The notes under the pieces: model-generated
What the model was told of the DNA's origin: nothing
The model's input: the letters and a program-made list of their open reading frames with translations, nothing else
The model's database searches: none
Part shown: one piece after another, positions 8,241 to 17,199 of the stretch
Layout: each line of letters begins with the position of its first letter
Position numbering within the stretch: the stretch's first letter is position 1
Position numbers and translations under genes: made by a program
NCBI GenBank assembly: GCA_903847385.1
Contig: CAINDO010000426.1
Coordinates: forward strand, 1-35,785
From: an uncultured Myxococcales bacterium
GTDB taxonomy: Bacteria; Myxococcota_A; Bradymonadia; UBA7976; UBA1532
DNA: 35,785 nucleotides
Direction of reading: 5' to 3'

Positions 8241-9455
8241 GTGGCAGAGACGCCCCATCACCGCCCCCCGCCGAGCACGCCCATCGCCCGGTTCCTGGTC
8301 CTCGACACCCACGAGGTCCTCCGCGGTCTCTTGCGCCCGGCGCTCGAGTCCGTCGGCCCCGTGACGATGCACTTCGCCAGCACGCAGGCGGCCTGGGAGC
8401 GCGCCCTCGAGGACGCCTCGTCGTACGACTTCCTGATCCTGGACTGGGACGCCTGCGACGGCCCGGGGCTCGCCTTCGTGCATGCGCTCCGGCAGCGGGC
8501 GACGCTGCGGGACGCCTCGTTGATCCTCCTGGCCGGCGGCATCACGCCCGAGATGGCCTCGTTACGGCCGCTCTACCGGATCGCGGCCTTCATCCCCAAA
8601 CCGTTCACGGTGGCGGACGTCGCGCGCGCCGTGCGCGCCGAACTCATGCGTCGCCAGGCGCCGGATCGCCTGGATCTCCTGCTCAGCCGCGCCTGGCGTT
8701 TGATGGACGACGGCGCGGCCCCCAAGGCGCTCCTGGTGTATCAGTGGCTCCGCACGCTGCACCCCGACTCGCTGCCGGCGATGTACGGCGCGGGTACGGC
8801 GCTGGGTGTCGTCGGTGAGTGGGAGGTCGGCCTGCGCTTGCTCGAAGAAGTCGTCTCGCAGTCCCCGCTCTTCCTCGAGGCCTGGAACCGGATGAGCGAC
8901 CTGGCCGAGGCCGAAGGCGACACCCGCGCCGGGGACTTTGCCGCCCGGGCCGCCGCGCTGGCCCCCACGGCGCCGGAGGTCCTGGTGCGTCGCGCGCGAG
9001 CCGCGCAGAAGGCCGGCAACGCCGCCGAGGCGGAGAAGCTCCTCCGCTTGGCGTTCAAGGCCGCGCCGGACCTGTGGGCGCCCGCGTTCGAGCTCACGGA
9101 GCTGCTGCTTGCGCAGGACCGTGTTTACGACGCCGCGCGGGTCGTCGATCGCGTGCGCACGCAACACCGCGGACGCATCGACCTGCTGAATCACCTGGGC
9201 GTCGCCCTGCGTCGGCGCGGCTACGTCGCCGTCGCGCGCCAGACCTATGCCCTGGCGTTGGCCGAGGAACCCGGCAACCCGGCGCTGCTGTACAACGCCG
9301 CCGTGGCGCACCTGGCCGCCGGCGAACTCCAGCGCGCGCAGGAGGACCTGCGTGAGGCGGTTCGTCTTGCGCCGTCGCTCACGCCGGCCCGGGCGTTGCT
9401 GGATCGCCTGACCTCCGGGTCCGCCCCGGGGCCCGCAGAGCTCGACGGCCTCTGA
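8241..9455 (+). CDS. Receiver-domain protein with TPR repeats
   Basis: A 404-residue cytoplasmic protein. Residues ~15-135 look like a response-regulator receiver: FLVLD (Asp22), phosphoacceptor candidate LILDWD (Asp68) and the conserved Lys120 in IPKPF. The second acidic residue next to Asp22 is missing, and the usual Thr/Ser position reads LLAGG, so phosphorylation is doubtful. Residues ~145-395 are TPR-like helices (for example GNAAEAEKLLRLAFKAAPD). There is no DNA-binding domain, so output is probably through protein contacts. GTG at 8241 is chosen over ATG at 8205 because the codons between (CGT TAT GCT GAT) break the strong third-position G/C bias. The stop is three bases from the convergent lipoprotein gene. 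Confidence 0.82.
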   Translation: MAETPHHRPPPSTPIARFLVLDTHEVLRGLLRPALESVGPVTMHFASTQAAWERALEDASSYDFLILDWDACDGPGLAFVHALRQRATLRDASLILLAGGITPEMASLRPLYRIAAFIPKPFTVADVARAVRAELMRRQAPDRLDLLLSRAWRLMDDGAAPKALLVYQWLRTLHPDSLPAMYGAGTALGVVGEWEVGLRLLEEVVSQSPLFLEAWNRMSDLAEAEGDTRAGDFAARAAALAPTAPEVLVRRARAAQKAGNAAEAEKLLRLAFKAAPDLWAPAFELTELLLAQDRVYDAARVVDRVRTQHRGRIDLLNHLGVALRRRGYVAVARQTYALALAEEPGNPALLYNAAVAHLAAGELQRAQEDLREAVRLAPSLTPARALLDRLTSGSAPGPAELDGL

Positions 9456-9458
9456 GGC

Positions 9459-9884
9459 TTACTCGAAGCCCTTGTCCTTCGGGGCGCTGAGGATCACGAA
9501 CACGCCCAGACCCGCCGCCGCAGCCAGGCCGGCCGCGACGAGCAGCGCCGTCTTGGTGCCGCTGATCTGCTTCACGTTGCCCGTCTCGATCTGATCGCGC
9601 GTGAGAATCTCGTTCTCGTCCGGCGCGACCAGCTGGTTCTGGGTCATGGTGAAGTTGAAGGGCGAGATCGCGTGGTACTCCCCCGTCTTGTCCGTCACAC
9701 CGATCTTCGAGTTCTCGGTGACGACGATCTGCTCGGACTCCGCGGTGGTGACGGAGACGGCATTCGCGCTGCCGCCCTCCTGCACCTTGCCGAGCTCCTC
9801 GAGCGTGATGTTGTAGGTGTTGTAGCAACCGGCCTGAGTGGCCAGCGCCAACGCGGCGACCGTGGCAAGTCCCTGACGCAGCAT
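9459..9884 (-). CDS. Small lipoprotein with a C-terminal membrane helix
   Basis: A 141-residue protein of unknown function. The signal peptide ends in a lipobox-like ATQAGC with Cys20. The exported part (21-110) is polar and beta-rich, with many Thr, Asn and Gln residues. A hydrophobic stretch at about 113-134 (AAGLAAAAGLGVFVILSA) is followed by the short charged tail PKDKGFE. A lipid anchor plus a C-terminal transmembrane helix is unusual and would tether the domain at both ends. ATG at 9884 is the first codon giving a proper signal peptide; CGGAG lies about 13 bases upstream. It has a plausible promoter of its own and is divergent from the kinase gene. Confidence 0.8.
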   Translation of the reverse strand: MLRQGLATVAALALATQAGCYNTYNITLEELGKVQEGGSANAVSVTTAESEQIVVTENSKIGVTDKTGEYHAISPFNFTMTQNQLVAPDENEILTRDQIETGNVKQISGTKTALLVAAGLAAAAGLGVFVILSAPKDKGFE

Positions 9885-9951
9885 GTCTGTGGTTCCGCTC
9901 CGGGAGGCTCGTGAATGGGGGCCGCTCGCTGAAGGGCCCGATCGGGCGGGG

Positions 9952-9980
9952 ACGATAACCGACGCGCGTTTCCCTTGCAA
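9952..9980 (-). promoter_or_regulatory. Promoter of the small lipoprotein gene
   Basis: TTGCAA (9975-9980) and TATCGT (9952-9957) on the minus strand are 17 bases apart, each matching four of six consensus bases. The leader would be about 60 bases. Confidence 0.5.
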
Positions 9981-10018
9981 AGTGCAATTGATTGCGCCGA
10001 CGTCGCGGCCCCGGAAGC

Positions 10019-10047
10019 TTGCCACCCCCAAGACCCTCTGTTATGGT
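10019..10047 (+). promoter_or_regulatory. Promoter of the Ser/Thr kinase gene
   Basis: TTGCCA (10019-10024) and TATGGT (10042-10047) are 17 bases apart, matching five and four of six consensus bases. The predicted start near 10054 gives a ~62-base leader that contains GGAGG at 10101-10105. Confidence 0.55.
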
Positions 10048-10115
10048 CCGCCCGAGCCTACGGCCCGGCGAATGCATGGTCGAGGCGACTCGGGATCAGC
10101 GGAGGTTGCTCCAGG

Positions 10116-11549
<1,434 letters not shown>

Positions 11550-11556
11550 CGCGCTC

Positions 11557-11574
11557 GCCGCGGACGACCGCGGC
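11557..11574. terminator. Hairpin between convergent kinase and CHAT genes
   Basis: GCCGCGG-ACGA-CCGCGGC forms seven G-C-rich pairs around a four-base loop in the 30-base gap between the two stop codons. There is no T tract, so intrinsic termination is uncertain. Confidence 0.4.
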
Positions 11575-11579
11575 GGCCG

Positions 11580-14555
11580 TCACTCCCGCTCGAGGGTGTA
11601 GAGCTCGTAGGCCGCCCACAACCGGGCTGGCAGACGCGCCCGAATCGCCGCGCGACGCGTCGCGGCCAAGGCCACCGCGAGGTCACGCGCGGTCGACGCG
11701 CCGGCGGAGGCGCGCGCGAGCTCGAGGAGGAACTCGCCGTCCTCGTCAACGTTCCAGTGGCGCGCGATGACGCCGCCGTGCACGCCGCCGAGCAGCGCAC
11801 CGACGGCCTGCCGACCGGCGGGGCCCTCGACCGGGCCAAACAGCAGCGCCCCGACGACACCGCTGCGTCGCGTCGCGCTGGCGATCTCGGCGATGGGCGT
11901 GGGGGCTTCGTCCTCACGCAACGCGAGCGCCGCGCCGCTCCCGAGCGTCCCCACGAGGTGCAGAAAGCGGGCGGGACCGAGGGCGTCGACGAGGCGATCG
12001 CTCGTGAGCTCGTCCCCGGTCCGGATGCTCACGGTCTCGTAGAGGCCATCCCGAGCCAGCATGGAGAGGCGAAGGTCCCGCGAAGTCGCCTGGTCGCCGG
12101 CGACGATGGCCACCGCGGGCACGGGCTCGGCGCCGGGCTCAGCCGAGCACGGCGGCGCGTGCCGGGACACCGACAGATCGAAGCGTTCGCAGAGGAAGTT
12201 CTCCCCCAGGAGGACCGAGAACGGCAGCGACCACAGCGGCCCGTCGGGGACGATCTGGAGCGCGGCGACGCCCTCGAGCGCGCCCATGGCCGGGCGGACG
12301 AGCAGGTGGAAGAGCTCCTGCGACCGGGTCAGGAGGTCCCGGCGAAGCTCCTCGCCACCGCGCAGCACGCGCAGCAGTTCGGCGATCTGACCCTGCAGCT
12401 CCGCGGCGCCGGCGGCCACGCGGAAGACCTGCGCGCCGGTGCCGTCGCCCCGGTGGACGAAAGCGAGCGCGCCGTTGGGCGCGACGCGGAACGCGAGCAC
12501 GGCCTCGTCCGCGGCCAACGCACGGCTGGTAGCGGCCTCGGTGCGCGCGGCGGACGTGACCTGCGACTGGAGCCCGCGCGAAGGTTCCGTGCCGCCGAGC
12601 CCCCGGCGCCGCCGGGCCTCGAACTCGGTCCGGTGCCAGTCCCGGACGGCCTCGGCGACGGGGTGCGGGCCCGCCGCGCCGAACTCGTCCGCGCCGCGTC
12701 GACGCTCGATCACGCAGAGCTGGTGCAGCAGGGCGGACTTGCCCTCGCTGAGAAGGCGCTCGAAGATGGGCTCGAGGCTGGTGCGGCGAGGCTGGGGCAG
12801 GCAGACGTCGAAGTCGCCCGCGCCGTCCGGCGTGTCGCCGGGCCGGCCCGCCTCGGCATATCGACGCAGGTGGACGTCGAGCCGACCGCCGTCGGAGGTG
12901 GTCTCGTGCCAGGCCGTGGCCGCCGCCAGCTCGATGAAGCGACGAATCTCGCCCGCCGCGCCACGGCTGGCCTCGGAGGCCGCCTGACTGAAGAGCAGCG
13001 GCGCGGTCGTTCGACGCGTGGCATCGCCGGCGGCGTTCCGGGCGCGCAGCAGGAGGGCGCAGGCGGTCGCGAGGGGCTCCTGGAGCACGCTGCCGAGTTC
13101 GACGGCGCGCTCGGCGGCCTGGGCGTCTCCCAGACGGGCGGCCGTGAGCTCGACCCAGAGCAGCGCCGGCTGATGGGTGTGCACCGGCAGATACACGCGG
13201 GCGAGCGCCAGCAGGTCCCGGGCCAGCGCGACCGTGGTCCGCGCGCGGTCCGCGTCCTCGACGAACTGGACCCGGGCAAGGCCGGCCAGCGCCCGCGCGA
13301 CCCAGGGCAGGCGCTCCCCGGCCTGCTCGGACAGGGCTTCTCCGATGAGATGGGCAAGCTCCAGCGCCCGCGTCGCGCGGGTGACGCCGGGCAGACCGAC
13401 CTCGGCGGCGTCCGTGTAGATCTTCGCCGCCTTGCCGGGGTCGCCGTCCCGCTCGGCGAGATCACCGGCCGCGAGGAGCACGCGCGCCGAGAGCGCGACG
13501 TTGGCATAGGCGCACCGCTGTGCGCGGCTCAGGAACGGAGCGAGCGCCCCCGCGGCCTCACCCAGGTTGCCCAGGTGACGCAGCGCGAGAGCCCGCCACA
13601 GGCCGCTGTTGGCCTCGGCCTCGGCGTCCTCGGCGTTCCCGCCACCGCGCACGCGCCGGACCTGAATGCGCTCCGTGACCCGGGCAGCCAGGACCGCCAC
13701 GTGTGACCACTGACGCCGCGCGAGGCGCTCGAAGCCCGCCTCGCGGGACAGCGCCACGGCGAGGGCGCCGTGCAGCTCAAGCGACGCGCGTACACGGCGC
13801 TCCAGGGGCAGGCCGGGCGTGTATTCGAGCCGCTCGGGCAGGCCCTCGTCCTCGAGACGCAGCAGGCCGATCTGCAGCTCCGCCGCCAGCCCCGGGGCCG
13901 CCAGGCGGGCGCGATCGAAGGCGGTCGTGAGCTGCTGGTAGGCCGCGCCCAGATCGCCGGCGTCCCAGAGCGCCCGGGCGAGCTCGACGCCGGCGAGCGC
14001 CTCGTCTGCGGCGCCGGGGCTCGGCTCGGCCGGTGTCATCGCCGCCGCCAGCGACGCCGAGGGGCTCGCCAGCAAGATGCGCGCGGCGTCGGCGGGCTCG
14101 AGGAGCGTCATGACGTGCGGCGTGACCTCGGTGAGGCCCGGCGACGGGAAGGCCTCGGCGGCGAGGGCGGGCCGCGGCTGGGCAAATCGCTGCGCGACGA
14201 ACGTGAGGCGCTCTTCGAGCTCCGGATCGAGGCCCCGCAGGGCTGCGGGCAGCAGCTTGAGCACGCCCTCGGCGACCTGCACGACCGTGGCCGATGCGCC
14301 GCCCTGAACGGCGGCGAGGGCCTCGGTCAAACCGGCCACCGCGCGCGGCACGACCGTGCGCTCGTCTGCCTCGACCGCGACGAGCAGGCGGTTGTAGCGG
14401 AGCGCGACGAGCCCATCGAGGAAGCCGAACCGCACATAGGTCGGCTCGACGGCATCGTAGCTCTTGAGCGTCTCCTGAAGCTGGCCGCGCGCGAAGGTCT
14501 CCTGCGCCCGGATCTTCTCGCGTTCGAGGGACTGGATGTCCAGGACGGCGTTCAC
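11580..14555 (-). CDS. TPR-CHAT protein with apparently dead catalytic site
   Basis: A 991-residue cytoplasmic protein. About residues 1-650 are helical TPR-like repeats; a CHAT (caspase HetF associated with TPRs) domain occupies about 690-985. Its framework is clear: VLAFRVAPNGALAFVH, the LHL strand at 865-867, and the HGGVIARHWNVDEDGEFLLEL block that follows the caspase-type active site. The two catalytic positions are not: where HxxxHG is expected the sequence reads HLVGTLG (866-872), and where LSAC is expected it reads LLFG (904-907), with Gly907 at the Cys position. It is therefore probably a pseudoprotease that acts by binding. It starts with GTG at 14555, overlapping the upstream TPR gene stop by four bases (GTGA), so translation is probably coupled. 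It is convergent with the kinase gene. Confidence 0.85.
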   Translation of the reverse strand: MNAVLDIQSLEREKIRAQETFARGQLQETLKSYDAVEPTYVRFGFLDGLVALRYNRLLVAVEADERTVVPRAVAGLTEALAAVQGGASATVVQVAEGVLKLLPAALRGLDPELEERLTFVAQRFAQPRPALAAEAFPSPGLTEVTPHVMTLLEPADAARILLASPSASLAAAMTPAEPSPGAADEALAGVELARALWDAGDLGAAYQQLTTAFDRARLAAPGLAAELQIGLLRLEDEGLPERLEYTPGLPLERRVRASLELHGALAVALSREAGFERLARRQWSHVAVLAARVTERIQVRRVRGGGNAEDAEAEANSGLWRALALRHLGNLGEAAGALAPFLSRAQRCAYANVALSARVLLAAGDLAERDGDPGKAAKIYTDAAEVGLPGVTRATRALELAHLIGEALSEQAGERLPWVARALAGLARVQFVEDADRARTTVALARDLLALARVYLPVHTHQPALLWVELTAARLGDAQAAERAVELGSVLQEPLATACALLLRARNAAGDATRRTTAPLLFSQAASEASRGAAGEIRRFIELAAATAWHETTSDGGRLDVHLRRYAEAGRPGDTPDGAGDFDVCLPQPRRTSLEPIFERLLSEGKSALLHQLCVIERRRGADEFGAAGPHPVAEAVRDWHRTEFEARRRRGLGGTEPSRGLQSQVTSAARTEAATSRALAADEAVLAFRVAPNGALAFVHRGDGTGAQVFRVAAGAAELQGQIAELLRVLRGGEELRRDLLTRSQELFHLLVRPAMGALEGVAALQIVPDGPLWSLPFSVLLGENFLCERFDLSVSRHAPPCSAEPGAEPVPAVAIVAGDQATSRDLRLSMLARDGLYETVSIRTGDELTSDRLVDALGPARFLHLVGTLGSGAALALREDEAPTPIAEIASATRRSGVVGALLFGPVEGPAGRQAVGALLGGVHGGVIARHWNVDEDGEFLLELARASAGASTARDLAVALAATRRAAIRARLPARLWAAYELYTLERE

Positions 14556-15118
14556 TCGGCCTCCGTCGTCGTGATGGCGCGTCGAAGCTCGGTCGGGTTG
14601 ACGGCGACGCTGGCCTCCGGGTGGTCCGGGCAGAGTTCGAGGACCCCGCGCCAGGCGGCGTCCGCTTCGACGGACTGGTCGAGCGCGACGTAAGCTCGGG
14701 CCGCGCCGACGCGGGCCTCGAGGTCCGCCGGGCAGAGCGCCAGTACGGCCTGCCAGCGCGCGAGCGCCTCGGCCGGGTGGGTGGCGGCGATCTCCTGGGC
14801 GACGACGCGGTACAGCAACACCTGCTCTTCGAGGCCGGGGATCAGCACGGGCGCGAGGCCGATGGCCTTCAAACGGCCCGTGGTCACGGCCACGTTGGGC
14901 TGGGTGTCCATGATCAGCGCGGGCATCTCCGCCGAGGCGGGTCGCGCGGCCTCCGGAGCCAGGAACGAGAAGTTCCCCGCGGAGGGGGCGTCGCCCGGGC
15001 TCCCCAACGCCGGCGGCGCCGGGGCGTCCGTGAGCACGCTCTCGTCACTCAGCTCGACGGTGGTCGTCTCCGACCTGCGACGGAACAGGGAGTTCCACCA
15101 TCTGCTCTTTCCGGACAC
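14552..15118 (-). CDS. Small TPR-repeat protein upstream of the CHAT gene
   Basis: A 188-residue protein. The N-terminal ~75 residues are polar and probably disordered, starting SGKSRWWNSLFRRRSE, a basic amphipathic patch that may bind membrane or RNA. The C-terminal ~90 residues contain two TPR-like units (ALARWQAVLALCPADLEAR and AAWRGVLELCPDHPEA). The start is GTG at 15118, because GGAGG stands five bases upstream; the frame to 15196 lies inside the promoter. Its stop overlaps the start of the CHAT gene, so the two products are probably made together and may bind each other through TPRs. Function unknown. Confidence 0.82.
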   Translation of the reverse strand: MSGKSRWWNSLFRRRSETTTVELSDESVLTDAPAPPALGSPGDAPSAGNFSFLAPEAARPASAEMPALIMDTQPNVAVTTGRLKAIGLAPVLIPGLEEQVLLYRVVAQEIAATHPAEALARWQAVLALCPADLEARVGAARAYVALDQSVEADAAWRGVLELCPDHPEASVAVNPTELRRAITTTEAE

Positions 15119-15147
15119 GGTCGCCTCCGCGCAACTTCGACGGCCGG

Positions 15148-15176
15148 ATTCAACACGACCGGCCGGTCGAGCACAA
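15148..15176 (-). promoter_or_regulatory. Promoter of the TPR/CHAT operon
   Basis: TTGTGC (15171-15176) and TTGAAT (15148-15153) on the minus strand are 17 bases apart. The spacer is almost wholly occupied by a perfect 14-base palindrome (15156-15169), which suggests a repressor site inside the promoter. Confidence 0.45.
15156..15169. promoter_or_regulatory. Palindromic operator candidate CGACCGGCCGGTCG
   Basis: A perfect 14-base palindrome between the putative -35 and -10 of the TPR/CHAT operon. A DNA-binding dimer here would block RNA polymerase. G/C palindromes are common in such genomes, so this rests on its position. Confidence 0.4.
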
Positions 15177-15192
15177 CACACTTTCCCGTGTG
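15177..15192. repeat. Inverted repeat CACAC-N6-GTGTG
   Basis: Five-base arms around six bases in the divergent region between the TPR/CHAT operon and the methyltransferase gene. It adjoins the -35 of the TPR/CHAT promoter and overlaps the weak methyltransferase -35, so it could serve both. Confidence 0.3.
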
Positions 15193-15219
15193 GCAACGCA
15201 GAGTTGGATTGCGTAGCAT
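15191..15219 (+). promoter_or_regulatory. Weak candidate promoter of the methyltransferase operon
   Basis: TGGCAA (15191-15196) and TAGCAT (15214-15219) are 17 bases apart, matching three and four of six consensus bases. It would give a ~40-base leader with AGGAG at 15256-15260. Confidence 0.28.
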
Positions 15220-15265
15220 CGCGCCGCTTCGTCCCCCTTCGCCGTCCCTTCGTTCAGGAGCGTCC

Positions 15266-16267
15266 ATGGCCCCGGATCCGTCCCCCCTCATCCAGCTCGC
15301 CACCGCCTATTGGGGCAGCGCGACGCTCATCGCGGCCGTCCGGCTGCGCATGCCCACCCACCTCTCGCAGGGTGCGGCGACGTCCGAAGAGGTCGCCGCG
15401 CGCGCGGGCACCGAGGCCGTCGCGACGGACGCGCTGCTGGCCGGCCTGGTGAGCCTCGGCCTGGCTGAGAAGACGCCCGCGGGCCAGTTCCGGAACACCG
15501 CGCTCGCGGACACGTTCCTGGTGGAGGGCCGCCCCGGCTTCCTGGGGCCCGCGCTGCTTTACAATGGTGACGTGTACCCCCTGTGGAGCCGTCTGGACGC
15601 CGTGGTGCGCACGGGCCACGTCACGCAGACGCCGGACCAGTACCTGGGCGACGACGCGGAGCGCACCCGCAACTTCGTCTACGGCATGCACCACCGCGCG
15701 CTCGGCGTGGGCCGGGCCGTGGCCGCGGTCATCGACCTCACGGGCCGCCGGCGACTCGCGGACATCGGCGGCGGCCCCGGGACCTACTCGGCCCTCCTCA
15801 CGCAGAAGACGCCCGGCCTGACGGCCGAGGTCCTCGACCTGCCCGCCGTCGCCGACATCGCTCGCGAGATCGTGGCCGGCATGGGCGCGGGTGACCGCGT
15901 CACGTGCACCCCGTTCGACTACTACAAGGATACGCTGACGGGCACCTACGACGCCGTCCTGATCTCGGGTGTCCTGCACCGGGAGCAGCCCGACGGCGTG
16001 CGGAGCATCCTGGCCAAGGCCTCGGCCGCATCGGCCCCGGGCGCCGTGATCCACCTCAGCGACGTGATGCTGGACGACGACCGCGCCGGGCCGCTCTTCG
16101 GCACGATGTTTGCGCTGAACATGCGCGTGCTGGCCCACGACGGTCGCTGCCACTCCGTAGCCGAGCAGACGTCCTGGCTCGACGAGGTCGGCTACACGGT
16201 GACCGCGGTTCACCGCCTGCCCGCGCCGATCCACTACACCGTCATTCGCGCGGAGAAGCGCGCTTGA
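15266..16267 (+). CDS. SAM-dependent O-methyltransferase (COMT-like)
   Basis: A 333-residue enzyme of the methyltransferase_2 (caffeate/hydroxyneurosporene O-methyltransferase-like) family, a typical length. The N-terminal ~85 residues form the winged-helix dimerisation domain (SEEVAARAGTEAVATDALLAGLVSLGL). The Rossmann part has SAM motif DIGGGPG at 166-172. The catalytic-His region reads VLHREQPD, with His238 at the position of the base in plant O-methyltransferases. It would methylate a hydroxyl of a small aromatic or polyketide-like molecule; the substrate is unknown. ATG at 15266 has AGGAG five bases upstream, an ideal site. The stop overlaps the start of the YdjY lipoprotein gene by four bases (TTGA), so the two are likely co-translated. 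Confidence 0.88.
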   Translation: MAPDPSPLIQLATAYWGSATLIAAVRLRMPTHLSQGAATSEEVAARAGTEAVATDALLAGLVSLGLAEKTPAGQFRNTALADTFLVEGRPGFLGPALLYNGDVYPLWSRLDAVVRTGHVTQTPDQYLGDDAERTRNFVYGMHHRALGVGRAVAAVIDLTGRRRLADIGGGPGTYSALLTQKTPGLTAEVLDLPAVADIAREIVAGMGAGDRVTCTPFDYYKDTLTGTYDAVLISGVLHREQPDGVRSILAKASAASAPGAVIHLSDVMLDDDRAGPLFGTMFALNMRVLAHDGRCHSVAEQTSWLDEVGYTVTAVHRLPAPIHYTVIRAEKRA

Positions 16268-17184
16268 GCCCCCGGATCACCCGGCGCGGCTTGCTCCTGA
16301 TCGCACTGGGAGCGTTGCTCCTGAGCGCCGGCGTTGCCGGCCTCCCCAGTTGCAACCTGCCGGACGAGTCGGCCCAGGGCGGGGGCAAACGGCCCAAGGT
16401 CGTGCAGCCGGCGTCCACGCCACCGACGGCCGCCGGGCGCCGCAAGATCGAGATGCCGCCCCCGCTGCCGCCCCAGCCGAAGCCGGACGGCCAGCCCCAG
16501 CGGCCCGAGGACATGAAGAAGCTGGCCGCCGCCGCCGCCGCGGGCAAACCCGACACGCGCCCCGGCGCGTTCCCCATCGTCGTGCTGGACGAGAACCGCC
16601 GGAAGATCGGCGAGACGCTCGTCGATCTGAAGGCCCGGCGGATTGAGGTTCCCGCACGCGTGAACATGGTTCAAGGGATCCTCGAGTACGTCTCCTGCGC
16701 CTCGACGGGCAAACTCCACGAGGCCGTCCTCGAGCAGCTCGATCGGCCGAGCCATCTCCACCTCGCCCTCCTCCTCCTGAATCTGGAGCCGACGGAGACC
16801 GCCCCGGACGAGAAGCTCGGCTCCCGTGTCGTCCGCCTCGGCAACAAGGTGCGGGTGTCCGTCGAGGTCACCGATCCGAAGACCGGCGTCGCCAAGCGCC
16901 TGCCCGCCGAGGCCTGGCTCTACAGCCGCAAGCGCAAGGGCAGCCCCAAGGCCATCGAGTGGGTCTTCCAGGGCAGTCAGTTCTGGAACGGCGATTACTC
17001 CGCCGACCAGAGCAAGAGCGTGATCGGTCTCGTCCCCGACCCGACCACCGTCGTCGGGGCCGTCGGGAACGAGGGCAACCCCTACCAGGGCATGGAGGGC
17101 TTCGAGGTCTTCACCAAGGTGATCCCGCCGAAGGGGACGCCCGTGACCCTGATCATCGAGCCGGTCGATCCCGCCAAGCCCTGA
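16264..17184 (+). CDS. YdjY-domain lipoprotein
   Basis: A 306-residue exported protein. The signal peptide has a twin-arginine-like TRRGLLL (residues 6-12), a hydrophobic core and a lipobox-like GLPSC with Cys30; Pro in the lipobox is unusual. A Pro/Gln/Lys-rich linker (about 40-95) with an Ala run follows. The rest (about 105-300) matches the YdjY-type pattern: EVPARVNMVQGILEYVSC, then KLHEAVLEQL and HLALLLLNL, a beta-rich domain found in envelope proteins and of unknown biochemical role. The start is TTG at 16264, with GGAG about seven bases upstream, overlapping the methyltransferase stop. A later start would lose the signal peptide. Location is probably the periplasmic face of a membrane. 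Confidence 0.8.
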   Translation: MSPRITRRGLLLIALGALLLSAGVAGLPSCNLPDESAQGGGKRPKVVQPASTPPTAAGRRKIEMPPPLPPQPKPDGQPQRPEDMKKLAAAAAAGKPDTRPGAFPIVVLDENRRKIGETLVDLKARRIEVPARVNMVQGILEYVSCASTGKLHEAVLEQLDRPSHLHLALLLLNLEPTETAPDEKLGSRVVRLGNKVRVSVEVTDPKTGVAKRLPAEAWLYSRKRKGSPKAIEWVFQGSQFWNGDYSADQSKSVIGLVPDPTTVVGAVGNEGNPYQGMEGFEVFTKVIPPKGTPVTLIIEPVDPAKP

Positions 17185-17199
17185 ACGGCGCGTCGCCGC

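Noticed and set aside
11757..13706. 649-residue frame antisense to the CHAT gene
   Set aside because: Arg/Gly-rich low-complexity text without any recognisable domain; the minus frame carries the CHAT blocks.
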